Made by a program: the position numbers and the translations under genes
In this document: positions 54,031 to 63,017 of the stretch, piece by piece
Position numbering within the stretch: the first letter of the stretch is position 1
How the letters are laid out: every line of letters begins with the position of its first letter
The notes under the pieces: model-generated
Database searches by the model: none
Told to the model about the DNA's origin: nothing
The model's input: the letters and a program-made list of their open reading frames with translations, nothing else
From: Lepidostoma basale
Lineage: Eukaryota; Arthropoda; Insecta; Trichoptera; Lepidostomatidae
Direction: 5' to 3'
DNA length: 64,000 nt
Assembly (NCBI GenBank): GCA_022606425.2
Contig: JAHDVF020000074.1
Span: 124,001-188,000, forward strand

Positions 54031-54235
54031 AGAAGCCCAGCTTGCGTAACAAAATTTTGAATCAAAACCTCTTCTGGCTTACAGAGGTTCAGCTCTTGTG
54101 GCTATTTTTCTTACGTCTGATGGGAACATTGTTGGGAGGTGATTTGGTGGGTTGTTGGTTTATGCGGGGGCACGATTTCTTAGATTTGGGGGCTTGGATT
54201 CAAAATTTCTTACGCAAGCCGGGCTTCTGGGCTTC
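54031..54235. repeat. inverted-repeat element
   Basis: AGAAGCCCAGCTTGCGTAAC and AAAATTTTGAATC (54031-54065) are inverted against GATTCAAAATTTCTTACGCAAGCCGGGCTTCT (54197-54227). The 125-bp middle is G/T-rich (GGGAGGTGATTTGGTGGGTT). A small DNA-transposon remnant is likely. Confidence 0.6.
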
Positions 54236-54239
54236 TATG

Positions 54240-55045
54240 TTAGTACCGCTACTGTTCCTATCACATGTCATAAGAATCAATATAATAGCTAAAAAAATAA
54301 CTGTATACAGTAATTGGGTTCAAACGACCTGTAGAAGAAGCGTTCCAATATCATTTAAAGCTACAAGTTAGTTGCACTTACCATATAAACGTAATTTTAT
54401 TAAAGTGGCATTTGCTTTCTAGCCCTTTGCATTTTTCGAACTATGAATATGAATGATAAATTTCTTCAAAAACACTTAAATTCAATTATCAGCCGTATAT
54501 AATGCTCGCAGCAATTTATGGCCCATTTATCTAAGAATTCTGTATAATTTACAATGACGCATGTTACTCATTAAATGGTATGCATTCCACCCCAACCTGC
54601 TCTAATTGTGCCCCTCGCGTGAACGGGTGCGGGGAATGCGCACCCTTGTGATTTTAAACCAAACATTTTTGGCACCCTCCATTTTTCCATCTCATTCTCA
54701 TATATCGCTTCGGAGAACAAATTGGCTTTTCGTTTGGAAGAGGAGCGCCCCCTTAGAACTATTATCGTATTCCTTAGCACGTGAAATAAAATGTATAAAA
54801 CCAATTGTGAAAAGAATTTTCAATTCTCTAACGCTTGTACTGATGTCTTCCAGGGTTAAGACCCTAATAAACTGTTCTATTTACAGGAAATAAAAAAATT
54901 GTCGGAATTTCAAATGCACGTGTTTAACATAAACATTTAACACGTAATAATCTTGTTTAAAATTCAATGATAATAAATTTTGAAACAAGTTTACACAATC
55001 TTTGGAAAGATAGAACAATCGAAATTTGGAATAAATAGTTTCAAT
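54240..55045. other. unassigned, partly GC-balanced
   Basis: 54580-54850 is GC-balanced (CCCCAACCTGCTCTAATTGT, TCGCGTGAACGGGTGCGGGG) with overlapping ORFs of 77 and 95 codons on opposite strands, neither recognisable. Conserved non-coding DNA is possible. Confidence 0.25.
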
Positions 55046-55049
55046 ATTT

Positions 55050-55350
55050 AAAAAAAAATCTTGATTTTATGTATTTAATTTACAACACTCACTTTATGAA
55101 AAAATATAAATTAAATACTAAACATGTTTACAAAATAAATCATTTTAACATCTGTCAAAACTGGCCACATTGTTTTTTTTTTTAATATTTATAATTTATA
55201 TAATATCACTAATGAAGGGCTGGTTAGTCCAAAACATGTTTGGTTTTTAATTTTAATTTTTTTAATAAAATGAGTGCTGTATACTAAGTACACAAAAAAG
55301 AAACTTTAAACATCTACAACACAAAGTATGGCTAACATAGAAGAAATTTA
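55050..55350. repeat. PLE-B fold-back, diverged
   Basis: TTTACAACACTCACTTTATG on the left and AAAATGAGTGCTGTATACTAAG on the right are inverted. ACATCTGTCAAAACTGGCCAC and CACTAATGAAGGGCTGGTTAGTCCAAAACATG are mutated PLE-B wording, and AACACAAAGTATGGCTAACA is the family end. Confidence 0.68.
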
Positions 55351-56245
55351 AAAAATACGTTCAGAATGGCAAGGAATTAATAACATTGTATTAAACTATT
55401 TTAAGGGCCAAAAAATATTGTTTTTGTATCTTAAGAGTTGATGTTAAGAAACTTGACCAAAACATAAACAATTTAATTTAATGAAAAGCTGATTTGTATT
55501 CAATTCGACAACGAGAAGTAGACAGAGAGAATGTAGCATCATATCCTATTATCCTGACAACCTTTTCTAGATTTCTCCACATTCATACACGCAAGTCGTT
55601 TGTGATTGGAATTTTATTTATTCAATTAGATTCATTTTCATAAATGCAATATAAATTAATTACGTTATAATGGTATAATAAAACGTTTTTCAATTATCAT
55701 GTATATTGCGAACAGATGGTATCACTGTTTAATTTTAAAAACGAAAAAAAGCTCTCCATTTCAAAAAAGCCCTGAATTTTTTTATTGGCAATTTTCAGCC
55801 TAAGAAAATGTGTTTGTTCCATAAAAATAACGGAGTGATGAAAACTAAAATGATGATGGTCATTCTAACGTTGTATTGTTGTATACAGGGTCCGACTCTT
55901 ATTAATGTCAGACTCGTTAATGTTTTATGAGCTTATATTAAACGTGTTGAAGAAACTGTTGTTACGCGTTGTGTGAAATTTGTTTTTTGTTACTATATTT
56001 TCTTAAAACACGGATTATTAAATCATGAATGATTACATGTATTATCAATAATCGCACTAAAGTCAACGGGTAAATATATTATTTTTATAGTTTCTTGAAC
56101 AGTGAATTAAAAATGTATACTTAATATTTATTTTTTAATAAACTTTATGCGACACAATGGAATTTAATAAAGAAGAATTTTATCCCATCATGACCGGGAG
56201 AACGTTTGACCATCCACTATCCGGATGATTAAGACTAAAGCTGTG
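55350..56245. other. mostly unassigned AT-rich stretch
   Basis: 55505-55615 faintly resembles a minus-strand TTAG-tailed LINE 3' end (TCATATCCTATTATCCTGAC, CTCCACATTCATACACGCAA). Otherwise nothing is recognised. Confidence 0.3.
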
Positions 56246-56249
56246 ATGA

Positions 56250-56600
56250 ATGTAGAGAAAAACAAAGACAAAAGTATCGCATTGCTAGGGCATTATAAAT
56301 CAATATTATCTGAAGCGTTTCATGAATCGTTTCAAGTGTTTCATGAAAAAATGTCATTCCCATAAAATATAATTTAACTTCTAGGAAACAGGAGTTTCCA
56401 TTCATATTAAAAACATTTATGTGAAATTTCTTCAATTACATACAACTTATATACAACTACAATTATATACAACTTCTGATATTACATATTATTTTATGAG
56501 AATGACATGTGTCGTCTTGGTGCCTTTGAAAATTTGATGATGACAAAACAAAACAAGTTCCACAAAACATGAAATTTTAAAACTTCTAGAAAATGACGTT
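56250..56600. repeat. PLE-type fold-back, family C, rearranged
   Basis: GCTAGGGCATTATAAATCAA, ATGTCATTCCCATAAAATAT and TAACTTCTAGGAAACAGGAG form one family C unit. An inverted second unit follows (ATTATTTTATGAGAATGACATGTGTCGTC...TTTTAAAACTTCTAGAAAATGACG). A TATACAACTACAATTATATACAACTTC repeat lies between them. Confidence 0.58.
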
Positions 56601-56604
56601 CTTT

Positions 56605-57260
56605 AAATATTAAATTATAAAACTTTTATTTATAAATTCAATGAAAATGAGCAACAGAATTTACACAAATAGTTGAAATAATAATAAAATTTCGAAGGGA
56701 CCACATTTTTCTAATCATACACATTCTATGTTTTTATGGGGACAAGAAAAGTGCATCCGAAGTGGTGTTACTAAAGATAACACAAAACGCCGCTGGAAAT
56801 TATATAAAATCAGTCAAACTACAATGACGAGATAAAGAGTAAAGATAAGGCTTTGCCATTGACACGAAGATGCAAGTGATTTAATTTTTGATTTTAAATT
56901 AGCTTAAATAATGTTTAATTGCTTTATATTAACAATCTTATTTCATTCATGCATCGAACAAGCGCAAAGAAAAGGCTATGAAGCAATATAATTATATCAA
57001 AGGCTCCAAAAAATAAGACTGATTTGGTACACCCAGTAAACTTGTGTAGTTCGATATTGCAATTTAACCCTACATGGCAGCTAGGGGTGTTTGAGTGATG
57101 ACTGGTAGCGTAGGGGTGTAAATTGAGTTCAATTGGTTTATACACACTAGATCCTCAAATAAACTCCCGTTTGAGACACGTGCCCCGTGTCTGAAGTATT
57201 TTTCGTATGAAAATTACAAGATTTTGTTTTATCGTGTTATTTTACTAAACGTTCTCGTAT
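56605..57260. other. unassigned stretch
   Basis: No repeat partner; a 73-codon minus ORF (56924-57145) is not recognisable. Confidence 0.25.
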
Positions 57261-57269
57261 AACTCAGAG

Positions 57270-57505
57270 TCAAAAGTATACGTTAACGATGTGAATGGAG
57301 TACCGAGTCGAGGTAGACCGAGGAAAACATGGCATGACCAAATTAATCTAATTTTAAAGGTTGGTCAAGTTAGAAGCCGTAAGAATCGACATGCGTGTAT
57401 AAATGTGGAGGAATCTAGTGAGGTATGTCAGGATAGAGTAGTGAGGTGGTTCATTCTCTCTACCTACTGCTACGGGGAAACGGCGTGACGTTTTTGTTTT
57501 GTTTT
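57270..57505 (+). mobile_element. TTAG-family LINE, 3' copy with TTTG tail
   Basis: NGVPSRGRPRKTWHDQINLILKVG, QVRSRKNRHACINVEE and RWFILSTYCYGETA before TGA; the tail is CGTTTTTGTTTTG. It belongs to the same subfamily as 48.4 kb. Confidence 0.85.
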
Positions 57506-57594
57506 TTCAGAGTATAAAGCAAATATTATGGTAAAAATGATTTTTGATTATTAACGAACATAAATGTAATACATACAAACATAATAAATATATT

Positions 57595-57715
57595 TATTGT
57601 TTCTTGAACAATGATGTAAAACTCCATATTAAATAATTAACACGAATGAAAACGTCAGTTTTCTAGAAGTTTTATTATATTTTATGGGAATGACATGTTT
57701 CAATTCAGTCTATGC
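57595..57715 (-). repeat. PLE-type repeat, family C, single arm
   Basis: TGATGTAAAACTCCATATTAAATAATTAACACGAATGAAAACGTCAG, then TTTCTAGAAGTTTTATTATATTTTATGGGAATGACATGTTTC. The minus strand ends in GAAAC-AT-GTC-ATTCCC. The other half is missing. Confidence 0.72.
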
Positions 57716-58040
57716 ACACAGGATGGCATTTTATTTTATATACTTGTATAATATTTAGAATCATTAGTCACCTTGAAACATGTAAAATCTTGAACAATTT
57801 GTAAAAATATGTTTCTCTTAGTAACACTTTATTTCGTTCCACCTCAAATAACTTATTTTCGATTTATATAATATTATTTAGTATCCCCTAACTATGTGAC
57901 CATTGTCATAAAAATTCTTAATGAGCTCCAAGAAACACTTTACAATATTTCTGGACCTACCCAAATAATTATTTGTTAAAAATGTATAAAATCACATCAA
58001 TTTTCGCTAATTACCATATTTTATTCCATTTACTAGTGTA
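57716..58040. other. unassigned AT-rich stretch
   Basis: Separates two family C arms; nothing else recognised. Confidence 0.25.
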
Positions 58041-58044
58041 TATA

Positions 58045-58150
58045 AACTGCAACGAGTTGAAGTTTCGTCACATTTGATAATGCCTTAGAAGGGCGAAACA
58101 GGTCATTCCCATAAAATATAATAAAACTTCTAGATCATTCGTATTAATAA
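58045..58150 (+). repeat. PLE-type repeat, family C, single arm
   Basis: TTTGATAATGCCTTAGAAGGGC-GAAAC-AG-GTC-ATTCCC followed by ATAAAATATAATAAAACTTC, the opposite arm to 57595-57715. The pair could be the two ends of one old insertion with about 330 bp between. Confidence 0.68.
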
Positions 58151-58154
58151 TTCT

Positions 58155-58600
58155 TTAGTAATTAAAACATTAAAAAAATCACATGATTTCATTGCCAGTA
58201 CTTAATTAATTGTAAAGAAAATTCTAGATGTCAAAAATAAATATGGCAGAGGCCTTACTAAGCTACTAAAGCATTCTTAAACTATGTTGCTATTGAGCTG
58301 CTAAGAGTTATATTCAGTTGATGTAATTGGACTAATAGAAAATAGTAGTAAATAATATTGTGACACGAATTCAGTTTAAGGTGTCGTCATAAGATGAAAC
58401 TTGTCCTGAAAATATTTAGTAGAATTATATACAAAAGCGTTTTAGGTGTGTATGTGTATTTTTTAGATGTGTAAATATTCGTTTTGAATTTATTGTTATT
58501 TACTTGAAGCTAGGCTTGCATTTAATAAAAGGTCGAAAATAATAGAATCGAATAATGTAGACCTAAAAGAGACATAGTGACTATCCAAAAGAGATAAACG
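58155..58600. other. unassigned AT-rich stretch
   Basis: No recognised feature. Confidence 0.25.
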
Positions 58601-58601
58601 G

Positions 58602-58934
58602 AGATTAGAAGCTTTTGAGACGTGGTCCTAAAGAAGACTATTAGGAATTTTCTGGAGAAACCACATTACAAATAAGGGGGTTCTCTAAATAATCGAAGGA
58701 GGAAGGCACCTGCTAAGGACCTTGTCCGAAAGGCGTGCAAGATGGATCGGCCAAGTAATACAACAAGACGACCTCTTGCATGCCATGATGGAGGGTATGA
58801 CCGAGGGAATATACTCTTGGGGACGCCCATGCCGAGAGTACATGGAGGACCTGTTGGTGGACGTGCGCTGCTCATCATATGCAGATTCCAAAAAAGCCGC
58901 ACAAGACAGGGAAGAATGGAAGAGAAGAATATAG
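58602..58934 (+). mobile_element. LINE C-terminal fragment (RLEAFEMW type)
   Basis: A single frame encodes RLEAFETWS-stop-RRLLGIFWRNHITNKGVL-stop, then RRARWIGQVIQQDDLLHAMM, EGIYSWGRPCREYMEDLL and KKAAQDREEWKRRI-stop (58932-58934). R-L-E-A-F-E-x-W...RRLL-x-I...GH/GQ-x...GRP...DRE-W is a well-known LINE C-terminal layout. Two in-frame TAA codons break it. Later sequence to 59130 may be its 3' UTR. Confidence 0.75.
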
Positions 58935-58939
58935 CAAAT

Positions 58940-59855
58940 TGCTGCAAACCAATCCCAGGATAGAAACCAGAGAGAGAAAATGAAGGTCACTGACATCATC
59001 CACCGTGTAGTATTCTAAAATGTCAAAGAAGGTCACGTAGTGGGAATCTTGGGACTAAAAATGAGAAAGATATCATGGACTACAAAGAGAAGTGCAGGAC
59101 AATGGTGGAAATATGACCTAAACCAACAGGTTAGTATAGTTTATAACTTGGATGCAGTATGCCCATGACAGAGTGGTATGGAAGTGGGTTGAAGAGATCT
59201 TTATTCAAGAGTGTATGGGAATAGACTGAATCAGACGATTTAAAGTTTTAAACTGCGCAATTATAGTTCTATAAAATATAGATAATTTTTTTCCAGTCCA
59301 AATTATTCGGTCGTTGTACTCGTATATTTGGAGCTCTACGAGAATTTCGTTTTTAGAATGACCATAATCCCTTGCTATTAATGACATTGAAATTTTTGTT
59401 TAAAGTGGACAGCCCGACTTGCACTCATAAATTAAAGGATTATAAAAAAAATGTCCGAATCGTCTTTCGTCTGGGCTTACGTGAGGTCAGTGATATTTTG
59501 TTGCGGTGTAGACTATAATTTGTCAGCCAGTGAGCCTTTTCATCACCGGTTAGGTCTTGCAGAAAAACTTAATCCGATATGAAATAACCCACCACGCTAG
59601 CTGGATTATTAACAGCCCACAAACAGACATGTATCATGAAAGTATAATAATGAAAATTTCACCAGAAAAAAAACGATAATAAAAAATAATCAAGTAACCG
59701 TTCTTAAAGATATTTACTTTTTATTATATTTATTTTTATAGCTTGAATTCTGGCCAAATTTCAATGAAGCACATGTCTATTTGCAAGACTCCGTTACTGA
59801 AAGATCAGAATTAATTCAACGCTATGTTTATTTATTCCAAATTTATTAAATTTGG
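58940..59855. other. unassigned stretch
   Basis: 58940-59200 is purine-rich and may belong to the preceding LINE. The remainder shows no repeats or coding signal. Confidence 0.25.
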
Positions 59856-59861
59856 ACAGGG

Positions 59862-60130
59862 GTGAAGAAACACATGAAAAAATGATTGAGGAAAGATTAG
59901 TATAGATAAATATATAGATAAAGATTGTATACGTTTACGATGTAAACGGAGCAAGAAATAGAGAAAGACGGAGAAAAACGTGGCACGATCAAATCAATCT
60001 AATATAAAATATCGACACGATGCATGGCACGATGAATGTTGAGAAATCGAGAAAAGTATGTCAGTAAAGAACAGTGTAGCGGTCCATTATTTATATCTAC
60101 TTCTTCTGGGACACGGCGTAATGGGTAGGG
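59862..60130 (+). mobile_element. TTAG-tailed LINE, degraded copy
   Basis: TTTACGATGTAAACGGAGCAAG, AGACGGAGAAAAACGTGGCA, AACAGTGTAGCGGTCCATTA and GGACACGGCGTAATGGGTAG keep family order. Frames are broken. Confidence 0.8.
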
Positions 60131-60134
60131 AGTT

Positions 60135-61055
60135 AAATCAAATTTACAGAATACAATCAAAGCACGCCTTTCATTTTGATTATATCTAAAATAATACAAA
60201 AGTCATTCTGTCATATCTTATACGATACTTAAAAACGCAAAGTACGAGTACAAAAAACGTACGTTTTATTTGAAATTTCATGGCAAAAGTTCATTGAACA
60301 AGTAAATAATGTAAATAAAAAATATTCTAAATTATTCTTAATTTTTTTAAGCTGCCAAAATTGGTCAAATCAAAATCATTAGTGGAATTTAACTTAATAT
60401 AATATACATTTTTAAGTTACATTTAAAAAATATGAATACATATTTTTTCCTTTCATTATTTAAATAACAAAATGTTTTATTAGAAAATGCATTAAGTCAA
60501 TATTTTGACATTAGTTAATATCTAATACGATACTTAAAAACGCATTTTGACATTAGATAAATCATTTTGATTTTATGGTACATTATTATTAAATAACTTT
60601 GTCATTAGAAATAGGTTTAACAAAAATCATTAGGAGAATATTTGTATTATACATATAAAATTAGCTTCTGTCAAAAAACTCTGATGTATCATATATTTGA
60701 GATTAACAGTTTTTGACTCTTTCCATTGTTCCTGTAACATTCATTTTTTTTAAAGTAATTTTGATTTATTCGGTTAATTAATCCTGTCTTTCAATTTTTA
60801 GTTTCCATACGGAAAGATCGTCAGTATAGTGGCTCTGTTGGGCGGTAATGCGATTCGATAAGCAAAACTTCAACATTTCCGACACTTGCCGTGATTGATT
60901 ATGCGCTGTTTATTATTTTACGGGGAAATCTCTTCAGCTTCTAAATTCTATTACAGAGTAATAACCTTCAGTTTTTATTGGTTTATAATACAAAGGAATC
61001 GATATTCATAAAATTACATTACTTTGCATCTTAACCAATCTCTTTAAAACAAAAA
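60135..61055. other. unassigned AT-rich stretch
   Basis: GATACTTAAAAACGCA occurs twice (60223 and 60530), a short local duplication. No element identified. Confidence 0.3.
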
Positions 61056-61129
61056 TACTACTTAAAATACTATATATATGGGTATCAAGAATAACAGAAA
61101 ATATTTTTCTTCTTTCTTGCAATACAAGG

Positions 61130-61690
61130 TGCGTTTCTCAAAGGGATACTCCTCCTGTGAGCTGGATTCCCAGCTGACCTTCCATATTGTATTTAACAAG
61201 TCTTCCACGAGGATAAGTCCCATAAGGCTGATTATGTAGTGCAATGAAGCGGAGTCTGGTGGTGTCCATTCTTTGGACATGACCGTTACAGTCTATCTTT
61301 CGCTCTTTAATCAATCTTATAATATCCTTAACCTCACATATTATCTGCATCTGCATTGCCCAGGGAGCACTTAACTGGTCTCCTGTGTGTGGAACGAGGA
61401 AGCGTGGCAGGCCTAGAGCTACCTGGAAAAGAACACTGTAAAGTAGCAGGCCTCATTTGAGATGATGTAAGGTATCAGATGTGCGATAGAGTCGGCTGGA
61501 GAAGGTTTCTTGAGGCCCTATGCACCACTGAGGTGTGACATGACAAAAAGAAGAAGAATAACCTCACATATCTCTCTTTTTTCAGTATTCCATGCGTGAT
61601 TTCTCTGTGTCATGCCTTCTATCATCCTCAGTCTTCATCTCGGAGGTCCTCAAAACTTGTTTTGTCCTGACCGTGTTATATGACATAAAG
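61130..61690 (-). mobile_element. LINE-N fragment, interrupted by LINE-G
   Basis: The minus strand encodes IEGMTQRNHAWNTEKREICEV upstream of the insertion and KDIIRLIKERKIDCNGHVQR, MDTTRLRFIALHNQPYGTYP downstream of it, in continuous sense. K-R-x-D/I-x-W/C-x-GHV-x-RM...P-x-GR is a LINE C-terminal layout. The region after PRGRLVK is diverged. Confidence 0.7.
61342..61558 (+). mobile_element. LINE-G copy 3 with target-site duplication
   Basis: TAACCTCACATAT lies on both sides (61329-61341 and 61559-61571), a 13-bp target-site duplication. The 217-bp insert encodes RKRGRPRATWKRTL and, off frame, SRLEKV. It ends GAGGTGTGACATGACAAAAAGAAGAAGA, as in the other LINE-G copies. Confidence 0.88.
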
Positions 61691-61694
61691 ACAT

Positions 61695-62182
61695 CGTTAT
61701 CTTAACACTATAAGGCAATTGAGCCAATTTTCAAAAAAAAAAACTGTGAGGGTGACTAGTAGTTAAAAGATTTAACTAAACGGTTCTTGCGGTATACAGA
61801 CGTTTATAATATAATCCTGAATTAAGGTTTGCTTACTCTCTGGACATTATTCCTTTAGTGCGATGATGAAAATAATTGATATTTTAATTACTTTTCGAGA
61901 AGTTCCAGAAACAGCGATGAACTGGCTTCGATGTGATTATGTTTTCCTCTTTTCTTGAGACAGACGGGGATGCTTGGAACAGCTCTTAGTCTTCAGGAGA
62001 AGTGCAGTGGCAGTTTGTGATATTTTATTGTATTTTGAAAAAGGCAAAACACGAAATACTCAATATATTAGGAAAAAATATATTATATTTACGATACAAT
62101 ATCGGAGTTCAATTTCAAAGGATATGAAATATATTGATAATTTAGCCGGTATTTAATTCAAACTTTAATTATTGTATATTTA
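61695..62182. other. unassigned stretch
   Basis: No repeat partner; a 60-codon ORF (61974-62156) is not recognisable. Confidence 0.25.
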
Positions 62183-62492
62183 TATTAGGTCCTTACATAC
62201 GAAATTGGCGTTTTGTATGGGAGGAACATAAAGTTGATTTTTTTTAATATAATCTATTTATTTAATCAAAGTATGCACCATTGCTATCTATGCACTTTTG
62301 CCATCTCATAGGTAGTTCATCGATCCCTTTACTAAAAAAACCATTCGGACGGGAATCAATAAAATCTTTGAAGTCGGTTTGGACTGCCCCATCGGAGTTG
62401 AATTTTTCCCTTGCAAGAAGTTATACAAATTTCGAAAAAAAATAGTAATCTATTGGGACAAGGTCCGGAGAGTACGGTGGATGTATTAGACA

Positions 62493-63017
62493 TGTTGGGG
62501 TTAAATGCATAACCCAGATAAACATATTTCATGAAGAAATATATGACACGAATAAACACAAAAACGCTGACCCAAGACCTAATTATCAAATTTGATGATT
62601 GGTGAGCCCCGAATTCTTCAGGTTGGGCACTAGGTCAGGTCATCGGATCAGGTCATCAGATGACGAAACCAAAGCATATAAAAGCAGTACTCCCGAGCAC
62701 CCAAATCACTCAGTCCACTCTAAACGTCAGTCAACTCTAAACGTCAGTCAGTATCGCGATCTCGAAGAGACACGAGTCCCCACTACCCAGTCTACGTACG
62801 AGAAACCTCCGACGACTCCTCGCTCCAGCCACTCGACGATACCGCCCAGTGAGCCCTCATCCTCTACGACTCACCACCCGGACTCCGCCCCGCTGCTATC
62901 GACATCCAGCCACGCTCCATCACGAGTGTATCATACAGTTACGTGTAATTACTCGTGATCCGCAATAAACGCTGAAACCTCCGCCGTCTTTCAACTCTCA
63001 CCACCAAAACCCCCACA
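62493..63017 (+). mobile_element. solo LTR of an LTR retrotransposon
   Basis: 525 bp beginning TGTTGGGG and ending CCCCCACA, flanked by the direct repeat GACA (62489-62492 and 63018-63021). These are the TG...CA ends and short target duplication expected of an LTR insertion. Inside are TATAAAA (62677-62683), an arthropod-type initiator TCAGTC (62710-62715) about 33 bp downstream, and a polyadenylation signal AATAAA (62964-62969). No internal region, primer-binding site or coding sequence is present, so recombination between two LTRs is inferred. A 4-bp duplication fits some Ty3-type elements; the family is unproven. Confidence 0.85.
62677..62715 (+). promoter_or_regulatory. LTR core promoter: TATA box and initiator
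   Basis: TATAA AA at 62677-62683 and TCAGTC at 62710-62715 have the spacing of a TATA-Inr core promoter. Transcription would begin near the A at 62712, antisense to the surrounding transposase. Confidence 0.6.

Noticed and set aside
54571..54893. Opposite-strand ORFs of 77 and 95 codons
   Set aside because: Neither resembles a known family, and overlapping antisense openness reflects the local base composition.
62599..62958. 119-codon serine/threonine/proline-rich ORF
   Set aside because: It lies wholly inside the solo LTR, overlaps its promoter and R region, and has no domain. The low complexity explains the open frame.
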